Shown here: positions 32,390 through 41,548 of the stretch, one piece after another
Layout: every line of letters begins with the position of its first letter
Numbering within the stretch: position 1 is the stretch's first letter
Position numbers and translations under genes: made by a program
Notes under the pieces: model-generated
What the model was told of the DNA's origin: nothing
What the model saw: the letters and a program-made list of their open reading frames with translations, nothing else
Databases searched by the model: none
NCBI GenBank assembly: GCA_942493305.1
Contig: OW818686.1
Coordinates: 2,542,001 to 2,606,000, forward strand
Direction of reading: 5' to 3'
DNA length: 64,000 nucleotides
Origin: UBA7672 sp030824255
GTDB lineage: Bacteria > Pseudomonadota > Alphaproteobacteria > Caulobacterales > Hyphomonadaceae

Positions 32390-33571
32390 ATGCAGGTTTC
32401 CCTGAAGCATCCTGATGAATTGAGCGCGGCGGATCTGTCTGCGTGGCGTGCGATGCGCGCGGCGGACGCTCGGCTCCAAAGCCCCTTCCTTGCCCCTGAA
32501 TTCGCCGTTGCAGTCGGCCGCCTGCGACCGGATGCACGGGTTCTGGTGGCGTCGGTGCAGGGATCGGTGAAGCTTGTCCTGCCGATGCAGGTCTCGTCCT
32601 CCGGACTGTCGCGGCCGCTCGGCGCGCCGATGTGCGATGTGAACGGACCGGTCTGCGCAGACGAAAGCGTGGCGTTGCTTGCGCCGGCGCTCGGGCATGC
32701 AGGCATGGCCGCCTATGCGTTCTCCGGCTGGCCTGCGGCGAAGCTGGCGCGCGGCGTGAAGGTGCGTGGCCGGGAGGGGTCTGCGGTCGCGGATCTTTCG
32801 CGTGGGTTCGATGTCTGGCTCGATGCGCAGCGCGATCTCAACCCGAAACATTTCAAGAAGATGCGCAGGCTTGCCCGCCAGGGCGAAAAGGATTTCGGCA
32901 AGGAGACGGTGACGTTCGGCCCCGCCTCGGCCGAGGATCTCGTCACGCTGATCGATTGGAAGCGCGAACAGTTCACGCGCACGCGCCGTCACGATGTGCT
33001 TGGCGCTGGGTGGACGCGAGCGCTGCTGGAGTCATGCGCCCGGCATCGGGGGCAGGACTTTGCCGGCGTGATGGCGACACTGCGCTATGACGGCAAGCTG
33101 GCGGCGGCGGAGTTCGGCCTGCGCAGCGGATCGACGCTGCACGGCTGGATTGCCGGATATGATCCTGTCTACAGCTCGGCCTCGCCAGGTCTCATCCTGC
33201 AGGAGCGGCTGCTGGAACACGCGGCGGCGGCGGGCGTGAACTGGGCTGTGCTGGGTACGGGCGAGAGCCACTACAAGCGCCACTACGCTTCATTCCATGA
33301 GCCCGTAGCCGATGGCGTGGTCATCGCGCTGGGGCTGGCTGGGGGCGCGCGGGCGATGGCGGCGGGTCTGCTCCATGTCGTGGAACAGGGACGATTCGGG
33401 CCCGCTTCGAAGCTGGCGGCGCGCACGCGCCGGCGGCTGGACGTGATCCTGGCGGTGGAAACCAGCATGGCTGGCCAGTTGGCCGGTGTGCGCCGCGCCT
33501 TGGGCGAAGATCCCGCCGTCAACCGCACATCGGCCGCCCTGAAGGTCGCCATCGGCGCATCAGCCTACTGA
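32390..33571 (+). CDS. FemAB/BioF2-like GNAT acyltransferase (HfsK-like)
   Basis: A 393-aa protein with two GNAT-like halves typical of the BioF2-like/FemAB group used in envelope polysaccharide or peptidoglycan modification. Key segments: KHFKKMRRLARQGEKDFG, TLIDWKREQFTRT, ATLRYDGKLAAAEFGLRSG and HGWIAGYDPVYSSASPG. Such proteins are found as N-acetyltransferases of holdfast or extracellular polysaccharide in Caulobacterales (HfsK type); that role is inference. ATG 32390 is the likely start (TTG 32360 also in frame). Not inside the EPS cluster, 9 kb away. Confidence 0.75.
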   Translation: MQVSLKHPDELSAADLSAWRAMRAADARLQSPFLAPEFAVAVGRLRPDARVLVASVQGSVKLVLPMQVSSSGLSRPLGAPMCDVNGPVCADESVALLAPALGHAGMAAYAFSGWPAAKLARGVKVRGREGSAVADLSRGFDVWLDAQRDLNPKHFKKMRRLARQGEKDFGKETVTFGPASAEDLVTLIDWKREQFTRTRRHDVLGAGWTRALLESCARHRGQDFAGVMATLRYDGKLAAAEFGLRSGSTLHGWIAGYDPVYSSASPGLILQERLLEHAAAAGVNWAVLGTGESHYKRHYASFHEPVADGVVIALGLAGGARAMAAGLLHVVEQGRFGPASKLAARTRRRLDVILAVETSMAGQLAGVRRALGEDPAVNRTSAALKVAIGASAY

Positions 33572-33652
33572 TTTCCCCAGATTTTCGAGGGTTCCAGCCG
33601 TCGACCGAACAAGCATGTTTGGATTTCCGGCGTGAGGCGTTAAGCCCATCCC

Positions 33653-34279
33653 ATGGACGCAGTCGTCAAACCTGAGGACCGGCCCGCGCGGGCTGCGCCC
33701 CCCGGACGGATCATCATCGTGCGCCACGGGCGTCCGCAGGTGATCCCGAAGGAAGGCCCGCCCATGGGCTGGCGCGACTACAAGGCCTGGTGGGACAAGT
33801 ATGAGCTCAGTTCGCTGAAGGAGGGGCAGTGCTGCCCTGAAGCGCTGCTCAAGGAAGTCGGCGAAGACGCCATCATCCTGTCGAGCGCGCGCCCCCGTGC
33901 GATCCAGACGGCGGGTCATCTCGGCCGCGGTCGTCCGCCGGCGCGCCATGACGCCATGTTCAACGAGGCGCCGCTGCCGCCCCCGAAGCTCGGCGTGATC
34001 CCGATGCGGCCGAAGAACTGGAACAAATGGGCCCGTCTGCTCTGGATGATGGGTCACAGCGGCGGCGAAGAGAATGTGCACGAAGCCAAGCGCCGCGCTG
34101 CACGCGCCGCCGAGGAACTGATCCGCGCGGCGGAAGAGGGTGGGGGGCGCGATGTCGTGCTGGCTGCCCATGGCTGGTTCAACCGCATGCTGCGGCCAAA
34201 TCTGAAGAAGCGCGGCTGGGCCAACGTGCATGATGGCGGCGACAAGTACTGGTCCTACCGCATCTACCAGAAGCGCTAG
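33653..34279 (+). CDS. Histidine phosphatase superfamily protein
   Basis: A 208-aa cytosolic protein with the phosphohistidine motif VRHGRP (Arg24-His25-Gly26), the second arginine in SARPRAIQTAGH, and LAAHGWFNRM with the second His. Branch 1 of the phosphoglycerate-mutase-like superfamily; substrate unknown. A long middle insert (MGWRDYKAWWDKYELSSLK) precedes the first third. Starts at ATG 33653 and is followed by a GNAT gene two bases after its stop; probably one transcript. Confidence 0.85.
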   Translation: MDAVVKPEDRPARAAPPGRIIIVRHGRPQVIPKEGPPMGWRDYKAWWDKYELSSLKEGQCCPEALLKEVGEDAIILSSARPRAIQTAGHLGRGRPPARHDAMFNEAPLPPPKLGVIPMRPKNWNKWARLLWMMGHSGGEENVHEAKRRAARAAEELIRAAEEGGGRDVVLAAHGWFNRMLRPNLKKRGWANVHDGGDKYWSYRIYQKR

Positions 34280-34281
34280 CT

Positions 34282-34752
34282 GTGAAGATCCGTCGGTATG
34301 AGGCGCGCGACGCGGAAGGCGTGTCGCTGGTCTATCGGCGTTCGGTGGAGCAGGTGGGGCTCAGGCACTATTCGCCGGAACAGGTCGCGGCATGGGCTGG
34401 GCGCACGCCAGCCCCTGCCGCTTTCCATGACAGGCTGAATGACGGCCGCATCGTTTTCGTCGCCATTGATGAGGGCGATGCGCCGGTGGGCTTCATCGAC
34501 CTCGCGCCCGATGGCCATATCGATCTCTTCTACTGCTCGCCGGAGACGGCCGGGTCGGGCGTTGGGGCGCAACTTTACGAGGCCGTCGAAGCGCTGGCGC
34601 GGCAGCGTGGCGGCCCGCGCCTCTATTCCGAAGCAAGCGAAGCGGCCCTCAGCTTCTTCCTCAAGCGCGGCTTCACGAACCTGCACCGTCGCGACCTCAT
34701 GATCGGCGACGTGGCCATCCACAATTACGCGGTCGAGAAGATGCTGGACTGA
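34282..34752 (+). CDS. GNAT family N-acetyltransferase
   Basis: A 156-aa acetyltransferase with IDLFYCSPETAGSGVGAQLYEAV as acetyl-CoA loop and YSEASEAALSFFLKRGF as the C-terminal signature; similar to the YafP/YjaB-type group. GTG 34282 sits two bases after the previous stop codon. Substrate unknown. Confidence 0.85.
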   Translation: MKIRRYEARDAEGVSLVYRRSVEQVGLRHYSPEQVAAWAGRTPAPAAFHDRLNDGRIVFVAIDEGDAPVGFIDLAPDGHIDLFYCSPETAGSGVGAQLYEAVEALARQRGGPRLYSEASEAALSFFLKRGFTNLHRRDLMIGDVAIHNYAVEKMLD

Positions 34753-34782
34753 GCCATTGCGGGACGCCGCCAAGCCTTTCAC

Positions 34783-34796
34783 GCTTGATTTCAAGC
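34783..34796. promoter_or_regulatory. 14-bp palindrome upstream of xseB-ispA-dxs
   Basis: GCTTGATTTCAAGC (six pairs around TT) lies 76 bases before the xseB start, in the space after the GNAT gene. Its symmetry fits a dimeric regulator site or a short hairpin; no known site matched. Confidence 0.35.
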
Positions 34797-34872
34797 ATGA
34801 AAATGGGCGCTTCTCCGCGCTTGCCTCCGCGCTCGATGCGCCTATGTTGCACCACCTTTTGGAGAGGCGGGT

Positions 34873-35121
34873 ATGCCAGAGGCCAAGGCCGCAGATATTG
34901 AAACGATGAGCTTCGAGGACGCCCTGCGCGAACTCGAACAGATCGTTCACAGGCTGGAAGCCGGCGATGTTCCGCTGGAAGATTCGATCCGTATTTATGA
35001 GCGCGGCGCGGCGCTGAAGGCCCATTGCGAGAAGCGGCTGAAAGAAGCCGAACTCAAGGTCGAGAAGATCGTGCTGGGCGCCGATGGTCCGAAAGGGCTC
35101 GAGAAGGCCGATGACCTCTAA
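34873..35121 (+). CDS. xseB: Exodeoxyribonuclease VII small subunit
   Basis: An 82-aa helical protein with MSFEDALRELEQIVHRLEAG and SIRIYERGAALKAHCEKRL, the XseB signature; pairs with XseA (not in window) to degrade single-stranded DNA. GGAGAGGCGGGT precedes ATG 34873. Its end overlaps the ispA start by 11 bases, giving the conserved xseB-ispA-dxs order of proteobacteria. Confidence 0.95.
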   Translation: MPEAKAADIETMSFEDALRELEQIVHRLEAGDVPLEDSIRIYERGAALKAHCEKRLKEAELKVEKIVLGADGPKGLEKADDL

Positions 35122-36016
35122 CGTCGATCCCGCATTCGAACAGCGCCTCAACGAGGTCGCCGACAAGATCACGGTGGCGCTTGACCAACTGATCCCGCCG
35201 GCCAATGGGCCAGAGGCGCAGCTGATGCGCGCGATGCGTCATGGCGCTCTGGGCAAGGGCAAGCGCCTGCGCCCGTTCATCACCATTGAAGTTGGCCGCA
35301 TGTTCGGCGCGCAGGAAAAAGCCCTGCTGCGCGGCGCGGCCGCGGTCGAATGCCTTCATGCCTATTCGCTGATCCATGACGACCTGCCGTGCATGGACGA
35401 TGACGACTATCGCCGGGGCCAACCCACGGTTCACAAGGTGTTCGACGAAGCGACAGCCGTTCTCGCGGGCGATGCGCTGCAGGCGCTGGCGTTCGAGATC
35501 ATGGTGTCGTCCGAAACGCACCGCGACGCATCGATGCGTTGCAAGCTGGTGGAGAAGCTGGCGCTGGCGGCTGGCGCGCGCGGCATGGTCGGCGGTCAGA
35601 TGATCGACATGTATCCCGCGCCGGATGGAGAGGAGCCTCTCCAGATCCTCACGCGAATGCAGCGCCTCAAGACCGGGGCGCTGATTACCCTCTCTGGCGA
35701 GGTCGGCGCGCTGCTCGGCGGGGCGACCGAGGCGGAGCGCCAGGCCATTGTCGGCTACACAACCGACCTGGGCCTTGCCTTCCAGATTGTCGACGATCTG
35801 CTCGACGTGGAGGGCGATCCGGACATTCTGGGCAAGGCGACGGCCAAGGATGCCGACGCCGGGAAGAAGAATTTCGTATCAATTCTGGGGGTTGAGGGCG
35901 CTCACGGCCAGGTGCGCCATCTCGCCGCACAGGCAAAGGGCCATCTGGCGTCTTTTGGCACGCGGGCGAACTCTCTCCTTCATACGGTCGACTTTGTGCT
36001 CAACCGCCGCCACTAA
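35111..36016 (+). CDS. ispA: Polyprenyl (farnesyl) diphosphate synthase
   Basis: A 301-aa E-type prenyl transferase condensing isopentenyl and allylic diphosphates to farnesyl diphosphate. First aspartate-rich motif DDLPCMDDDDYRRG and second DDLLDVEGD are both present, with GKGKRLRPF and CLHAYSLIHDD before the first. MTSNVD start at 35111 follows AAGGCCG and overlaps xseB. Feeds quinone, undecaprenyl and carotenoid pathways. Confidence 0.94.
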   Translation: MTSNVDPAFEQRLNEVADKITVALDQLIPPANGPEAQLMRAMRHGALGKGKRLRPFITIEVGRMFGAQEKALLRGAAAVECLHAYSLIHDDLPCMDDDDYRRGQPTVHKVFDEATAVLAGDALQALAFEIMVSSETHRDASMRCKLVEKLALAAGARGMVGGQMIDMYPAPDGEEPLQILTRMQRLKTGALITLSGEVGALLGGATEAERQAIVGYTTDLGLAFQIVDDLLDVEGDPDILGKATAKDADAGKKNFVSILGVEGAHGQVRHLAAQAKGHLASFGTRANSLLHTVDFVLNRRH

Positions 36017-36065
36017 TCAGGCGGATCATCGGTCGATCAGAAGCAACTGGGGCACAGATCCTGGC

Positions 36066-37976
36066 ATGAACACGCCCACACCTCTGCTGGACCAGATTTC
36101 CAGCCCGGCCGACCTCAAGGGGCGGACCAAGGCTGAACTGCGCCAGATCGCGGATGAGCTGCGGGCCGAAACGATCAATGCCGTGTCGGTCACCGGCGGG
36201 CATCTCGGCGCGGGCCTTGGCGTCGTCGAGCTGACGGTCGCCATCCACGCCGTGTTCGACACGCCGAAGGACAAGCTGGTCTGGGATGTCGGCCACCAGG
36301 CCTATCCCCACAAGATCCTCACCGGACGGCGTGACCGCATCCGCACGCTGCGCCAGGGCGGCGGTCTCTCCGGCTTCACCAAGCGCGAAGAAAGCGAATA
36401 CGACCCGTTCGGCGCCGCGCACGCGGGAACGTCTGTTTCGGCGGCGGCCGGCTTTGCCATCGCCCGCGAATTGCAGGGCACGGACAACCGCGCGATCGCC
36501 GTGGTCGGCGACGGCGCCATGAGCGCCGGCATGATCTACGAGGCGATGAACAATGCCGGCGCAATGCATGCGCCCCTTATCGTCATTCTGAATGACAACG
36601 ACATGTCGATCGCCCCGCCCGTCGGCGCGATGAGCCATTACCTGTCGCGCACCGTGTCCTCGAAGGGCTATCGCCAGGTGCGCAACCTCGCCAAGCGCGT
36701 GGTGCGCAAGATCGGCATTGAAGGCCTGGTGAAGAAGGCGGAACATTCGATCCGCTCCTTCAACATGGGCGGCGACCTGTTCGACGCGCTGGGCTTCTAC
36801 TATGTCGGCCCGATCGACGGGCATGACATGGACGCGCTGGTCGATGTGCTGGAAAACGTCCGCGACTATGATGGCCCCGTTCTGGTCCATGTCGTCACGC
36901 AGAAGGGCAAGGGCTATGTCCCCGCCGAAAGCGCCGACGACAAGTATCACGGCGTCTCGAAGTTCAACGTCATCACGGGCGAACAGGCCAAGGCGAAAGC
37001 CGGTCCGCCGTCCTACACGAAGGTCTTCGCGCAGGAGCTTTGCCGCGCCGCCGAACGCGATCCGAAAGTCGTCGGCATCACCGCCGCCATGCCGTCCGGC
37101 ACCGGTCTTGACCTGTTCGGCGAGAAATTCCCCGATCGCTGCTTCGATGTCGGCATTGCCGAACAGCACGCCGTTACTTTCGCCGCCGGCCTTGCCGCTG
37201 ATGGCATGAAGCCGTTCGCCGCGATTTACTCCACCTTCCTTCAGCGCGGCTATGACAGCGTCGTCCACGACGTCGCCATCCAGAAGCTGCCCGTCCGCTT
37301 CGCGCTCGATCGCGCAGGCCTTGTCGGCGCCGATGGTCCGACGCACGCCGGCTCGTTCGATATCGGTTATCTCGGCGCGCTGCCGGGCATGGTGCTGATG
37401 GCTGCCGCCGACGAAGTCGAGCTGCAGCTGATGGTCGCCACCGCCCATTCGATCGACGATCGCCCGTCAGCCTTCCGTTATCCGCGCGGCGAGGGCATCG
37501 GCCTCAAATTGCTGGACGATCCGCAACCGCTCCAGATCGGCAAGGGCCGGGTGATGAAGCAGGGCGCGTCCATCGCGATCCTGTCCTACGGCACGCGCCT
37601 GCAGGAATGCCTGCGCGCGGCCGAAATGCTGGAAAAGCAGGGGCTCTCCACCACCGTGGCCGACGCCCGCTTCGCCAAGCCGCTCGACGAGGATCTGGTC
37701 GCCCAGCTCGCCAAGAACCACGAAGTCCTCATCACCATCGAGGAAGGTTCGCGCGGCGGCTTCGGCGCCTTCGTGCTCCATTCGCTGGCCGAGCGCGGCC
37801 TGCTGGATCGTGGCCTGCGTATCCGCACGCTCACCCTGCCTGACATCTTCCAGGACCAGGACACGCCCGAGCGCATGTACGAGCAAGCCGGCCTCGACGC
37901 CCGCTCAATCGCCGCCAGCGCCATCAAGGCGCTGGGCCGCGGCGACGAACGCGCGCTGAAGCTGATCGCGGGTTGA
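36066..37976 (+). CDS. dxs: 1-deoxy-D-xylulose-5-phosphate synthase
   Basis: Thiamine diphosphate enzyme making DXP from pyruvate and glyceraldehyde-3-phosphate, entry to the MEP isoprenoid pathway. The 636-aa protein has the ThDP motif GDGAMSAGMIYEAMNN, LNDNDMSIAPPVGA, HVVTQKGKGYVPAE and the transketolase-like second half (GIAEQHAVTFAAGLA, DRAGLVGADGPTHAG). Starts at ATG 36066, 50 bases after ispA. Third member of the xseB-ispA-dxs operon. Confidence 0.97.
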   Translation: MNTPTPLLDQISSPADLKGRTKAELRQIADELRAETINAVSVTGGHLGAGLGVVELTVAIHAVFDTPKDKLVWDVGHQAYPHKILTGRRDRIRTLRQGGGLSGFTKREESEYDPFGAAHAGTSVSAAAGFAIARELQGTDNRAIAVVGDGAMSAGMIYEAMNNAGAMHAPLIVILNDNDMSIAPPVGAMSHYLSRTVSSKGYRQVRNLAKRVVRKIGIEGLVKKAEHSIRSFNMGGDLFDALGFYYVGPIDGHDMDALVDVLENVRDYDGPVLVHVVTQKGKGYVPAESADDKYHGVSKFNVITGEQAKAKAGPPSYTKVFAQELCRAAERDPKVVGITAAMPSGTGLDLFGEKFPDRCFDVGIAEQHAVTFAAGLAADGMKPFAAIYSTFLQRGYDSVVHDVAIQKLPVRFALDRAGLVGADGPTHAGSFDIGYLGALPGMVLMAAADEVELQLMVATAHSIDDRPSAFRYPRGEGIGLKLLDDPQPLQIGKGRVMKQGASIAILSYGTRLQECLRAAEMLEKQGLSTTVADARFAKPLDEDLVAQLAKNHEVLITIEEGSRGGFGAFVLHSLAERGLLDRGLRIRTLTLPDIFQDQDTPERMYEQAGLDARSIAASAIKALGRGDERALKLIAG

Positions 37977-37978
37977 GG

Positions 37979-39034
37979 CTAGGGCTGTTGGCCCGGCGCG
38001 CCGGCGGCTTCGCTGATCACAGCCTCTACCTGACGGCGCACATCCGGCCCCGCGAGGTATTCGCCGATGTCTTCCAGCATCGGGTTGCCGGGTGAAAACT
38101 CCACGACATAAGCGACCACATCGACCGTCGCGCGGGGGTCGTAAGACTTCACGCCCGGCACCGGCATCCACGCTGATTGCAGCGCGGTGAGCGCCGCGCC
38201 CTTGTAGTCTGCGTCGCGCGCGCCCGGCAGGCGAATGCCTCCGACCGCGAATTTCGTGGCAAGTTCCGGGACGCCCGCATCCGGCCCCTCCGCTTTCACC
38301 ACTGTGCGCGTGGCGGCCAAACCGTAGTTCACGATCAGGGCGAGGTCGCGCATCGGTGCGGCGCCAATCGACTGAAAGCGATTGATGTAAAGCCGATCAA
38401 GCTTCAGGCGAAAATACGGAGGCGATATGGCCGGGTTCCAGAATGCCGGCGCGCCGGAATCCGTCTCATCGCCGCCAACGGAGACAAGGGCGCCGCCGCC
38501 AATATCGCCAGACGTTTCGATGTACGCGACGGCGAAGAGGTCGGGCGTCCGTGTGAGGTTGAGGCGCGTCCACGTCTGCTTCAGGTCTGGCGCCGCGGTT
38601 TCGATGAAAGGCTGAGCCTCGGGCCCGTAGCCGTTTCGCACGATATACATGCAGCGCATGGCCGGATTGATCGTTACGTCGCCGCTGCTGGGGCTGGTGT
38701 AGAACAGGCCGCCATTGCCGCCGACCGAGCGGGTGATGTCTTCCTGCCCAGCGCGCTTCAGGTAGTTGCCAAAGGATTCGAACGCGATGCCGCCGATATT
38801 GGTCAGCATATCGAGGCCAAGCCCCGGCAGGCCGGAATAGCCTTCAAGGCCGCCGGAAGGCTCGTTGCGATCCGGCATTTCCGGCTCGGGGTAAGCCTGC
38901 GGACATTTGTCATCGAGCAGGACACGCAGATCGCCGGCCTCGCCGCCGATGAAGCCATCCGCCCGCGACGCAGGCGGCGCGCTGACGCATCCTGTTAGTG
39001 CGAGCAGGCAGCCGAGGCCTATTGCGCGTTTCAT
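37979..39034 (-). CDS. Lipoprotein of unknown function
   Basis: A 351-aa lipoprotein (KRAIGLGCLLALTGC). The mature domain is mixed alpha/beta with PGLGLDMLTNIGGIAFESFGNYL and Cys pairs (DDKCPQAYP and AMRCMYIVR). No recognised family; cysteines and its many Gly/Asp turns suggest a periplasmic beta-sandwich. ATG 39034 sits nine bases after an AGGGG stretch; an ATG at 39043 is also possible. Its stop is two bases from the convergent dxs stop. Confidence 0.65.
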   Translation of the reverse strand: MKRAIGLGCLLALTGCVSAPPASRADGFIGGEAGDLRVLLDDKCPQAYPEPEMPDRNEPSGGLEGYSGLPGLGLDMLTNIGGIAFESFGNYLKRAGQEDITRSVGGNGGLFYTSPSSGDVTINPAMRCMYIVRNGYGPEAQPFIETAAPDLKQTWTRLNLTRTPDLFAVAYIETSGDIGGGALVSVGGDETDSGAPAFWNPAISPPYFRLKLDRLYINRFQSIGAAPMRDLALIVNYGLAATRTVVKAEGPDAGVPELATKFAVGGIRLPGARDADYKGAALTALQSAWMPVPGVKSYDPRATVDVVAYVVEFSPGNPMLEDIGEYLAGPDVRRQVEAVISEAAGAPGQQP

Positions 39035-39134
39035 CCCCGTCATCCCCTGTCGTCCAGGAATGACTCTTCAGGCGACGAATGATTTGCGCAAGATCAAACA
39101 GCGAAGATCAGCGGACCTGCGCCCGTTTCATCCC

Positions 39135-39590
39135 TCACGCGAATTCGCGAAAGCTCGACAGGAACGCCTCGACGTGAACGTTGATGCCCGCCACTTCCGA
39201 AAGCGGCTTGGGGTTGTCCGAGCAGACCCGCGCGGAAAGATCGACGAGCCATTGGCGTTGTGCCGGATGCAAGGCGTGGGCGCCGACATAACCCATGGAC
39301 CATTGCGGGAAGCCGCGCTCCGCGACGCTCTTGGATTCCAGCAGGATGACGCCGCCATGGCGCGTATCCCGCGATATGGTGGCAAAGGTGCGCTCGACTG
39401 ATGCAGCCTCTCCCTCAAGCACCTGGAAGAAGCAGCTATCGTGAAACAACAACATGCCGGTCAGGCCGCGCGCCGTGTTGTTCGTGCGCGACCGGGCAAG
39501 GATCTGGTCAAGATCGGCCTGGCCGAAGTCGTGCGTCGCCGAGCTGATGTAGATCAGGCGGCGAAGCTGCGCCGCGGATGGGGGTGTCAT
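39135..39590 (-). CDS. BLUF-domain blue-light photoreceptor
   Basis: A 151-aa single-domain BLUF protein that binds FAD and switches a hydrogen-bond network on blue light. Seen: RRLIYISSA with Tyr14, the ARSRTNN segment with Asn37-38, LTGMLLF, FFQVLEG with Gln56 (the signalling glutamine) and FPQWSMGY. C-terminal helices follow (DLSARVCSDNPKPLSEVAG). No fused output domain, so it works by protein contacts. No partner is adjacent. Confidence 0.9.
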   Translation of the reverse strand: MTPPSAAQLRRLIYISSATHDFGQADLDQILARSRTNNTARGLTGMLLFHDSCFFQVLEGEAASVERTFATISRDTRHGGVILLESKSVAERGFPQWSMGYVGAHALHPAQRQWLVDLSARVCSDNPKPLSEVAGINVHVEAFLSSFREFA

Positions 39591-39654
39591 GTGCCGTCTC
39601 CTGGAACGGCGACGTCTAGCAGCAGAATATGAAAGTCTCCCTAGGGAACTCCCT

Positions 39655-40026
39655 TCAAGCCGCAGGGTAATTCTGCAGCCGCTTCACCAGCTCCTGACGT
39701 ACCTTCCACGGCTTGAAGCTCGCGTGCAGGCGCGAGAGCCAGTGACTGTTCACTGCCATGTAGGGCTGGCCCAGCTCGCGCGAAGAAGGAAGAATTTTTC
39801 GGGAGAGCACGTCGATCACGTGCGCGATCTCCTCCGGCGAGGCAAACACCAGTGACCGGCCCCGATGATCGACAAACCAGACCGGATAACCCTTGCCATG
39901 CACTGGACGCGGGCGGGGCGGATCGAACACCGTCGATCTGTAGTAGCCGCCATCGACGCCGCGATGCACCCACGGGGTGATCGGGGTGCGGACCGGACTG
40001 TCACGGTACTCGATGCGTATCTGCAT
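39655..40026 (-). CDS. Conserved hypothetical protein
   Basis: A 123-aa basic cytosolic protein. Its centre, GKGYPVWFVDHRGRSLVFASPEEIAHVIDVLSRK, resembles small 'DNA/regulatory cofactor-like' folds seen in unassigned alphaproteobacterial proteins, and the C-terminal SHWLSRLHASFKPWKVRQELVKRL is helical. No family named with confidence. Starts at 40026 with no close ribosome site seen. Lies between the BLUF and AI-2E genes. Confidence 0.6.
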   Translation of the reverse strand: MQIRIEYRDSPVRTPITPWVHRGVDGGYYRSTVFDPPRPRPVHGKGYPVWFVDHRGRSLVFASPEEIAHVIDVLSRKILPSSRELGQPYMAVNSHWLSRLHASFKPWKVRQELVKRLQNYPAA

Positions 40027-40115
40027 GCCGGGAATGCATCGCCAGCATGAGGCTGTCCGTCAAGCAGACCAAGGAATCCCTTATCGGGTTTTGCTCACCT
40101 GTCCGGTGACCACGC

Positions 40116-41375
40116 TCACGTAGCCGGAATGGCGGCGCGGGCGTGCAAGGCATCCTCGACATCGGCCTGCGGCACATCCGGATCTGTGGCGATGGCGGGC
40201 GACCTGGGAGGTTCGGCAGGCGTCTTGGCCGTCTCCGGCGGCGTAGCGCGAACCAGTGGCGCTCCGATGAGCGCGCCGACAACACGCAGCGGCGGTGTGT
40301 GATCGCAGATCACCTTGAACATGATCAGCAGCGGCAGGGCGACGATGCCGCCTACCGGGCCCCACAGCCAGATCCAGAAGCCGACCACGAGGATGATGGC
40401 CAGCGGGTTGAGCGTCATGCGCTTGCCCACCACCGTCGGCGTGATGATGTTGGCTTCGAGGAAGCTGATCGCCATGAAGGCCAGCAACGGAAAAGATGCC
40501 TCAAGCAGCGTCTCGAACGTTGCCAGACCAGCCATGCCCAGCAGGCCCATCATGATGGCCGGGCCGAGGAACGGGATGAAGTTGAACAGCATCGCGAAGC
40601 CGCCCCACATCAGCGGTTCGGGCAAGCCAAGCTGCCAGCAGGCGAGGCCGGTGAGGGTGCCGACCACGAGATTGATGATGGCGAACGTAACGATGTAGCC
40701 GGTCACCCGCCGTCCGACATCGCGGAATACGCGCGCCGCTCGCACCCGCGCGCGCAGGTTGGGCTGGAAGGCGATGAACTTGATGCGGAATTCCTCCCGC
40801 GTCAGCAGCAGGAAGAAGCACAGGATGAAGACGAGACCCGTCTGCACCACGGCCGTCTGGGCGCCGGCAAGGATGGAGCTGGCAAGGCCTCGCTCCTCAA
40901 CGACGACGCGGCGCGAGGCGGGGGTCGGCGTCTCGCCAATGGCAAGGTCCTCAACCTCTTTCGAGATGTCGGTCAGCGGTTTCAGCGGCGCCTGCAGCTC
41001 GCGCATGTGTCGTTCCGCGCGCTGCATCATCTGAGGCGCATCCTCGATCAGGCGGGATGCGGGCGCGGCCATCACGGAGAAGATCAGCCAGGCAACCACG
41101 CCGGCCGTAACCAGCGACATGACGGCTGCGAGCGGTCGTGGAATCCAGATCAGCTCCAGCAAGCGGCAGAGCGGGGTCAGCAGCACGGCGAAAACAAGCG
41201 CGACAGCGATCGGCAAAAGGAAGTCGCGCGCGGCCCAGAAGCTGACGCAGAGGGCAAGGATGCTGAGGATTGCCAGGCTGATTGCGGAGACGAGCTGGGG
41301 ATTCCTTCCCACGATAAGGAACGGCTCCTGCGTGGCGATGCCAGCAAAATGCGAGGCGCGTTTGCGTCTTACCAT
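40116..41375 (-). CDS. AI-2E family transporter (YdiK/PerM type)
   Basis: A 419-aa protein of the AI-2E exporter/permease family (PF01594 type), with eight or so membrane helices, including SLAILSILALCVSFWAARDF, PIAVALVFAVLLTPLC, ARRVTGYIVTFAIINLVVG, IPFLGPAIMMGLLGMAGLA and WLWGPVGGIVALPLL. Members export small molecules or act as Na+/H+ antiporters. Basic N-terminal segment (VRRKRASHF) and a proline/acidic tail (about 40 residues). ATG 41375 is taken; the frame runs to 41495 but has no site. Confidence 0.86.
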   Translation of the reverse strand: MVRRKRASHFAGIATQEPFLIVGRNPQLVSAISLAILSILALCVSFWAARDFLLPIAVALVFAVLLTPLCRLLELIWIPRPLAAVMSLVTAGVVAWLIFSVMAAPASRLIEDAPQMMQRAERHMRELQAPLKPLTDISKEVEDLAIGETPTPASRRVVVEERGLASSILAGAQTAVVQTGLVFILCFFLLLTREEFRIKFIAFQPNLRARVRAARVFRDVGRRVTGYIVTFAIINLVVGTLTGLACWQLGLPEPLMWGGFAMLFNFIPFLGPAIMMGLLGMAGLATFETLLEASFPLLAFMAISFLEANIITPTVVGKRMTLNPLAIILVVGFWIWLWGPVGGIVALPLLIMFKVICDHTPPLRVVGALIGAPLVRATPPETAKTPAEPPRSPAIATDPDVPQADVEDALHARAAIPAT

Positions 41376-41548
41376 GTGAAAGGTCTTTCGGGTCCAGTGC
41401 TGGAACGCCGCGCTCTGGCAAATGGTTCCGGCAGCACACACGCCATCGAAAGCAGGCGTGCGTGTCGCGCCGACGCGGATTATATTGCTGTTCACCGGGC
41501 ATTCAGGCTGGGCGAGCCAGCTTGATGAACCCCTCTAGGGAATTCGCC

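Noticed and set aside
36000..37448. 482-aa antisense open frame over dxs
   Set aside because: Shadow frame opposite a certain gene, with no family match.
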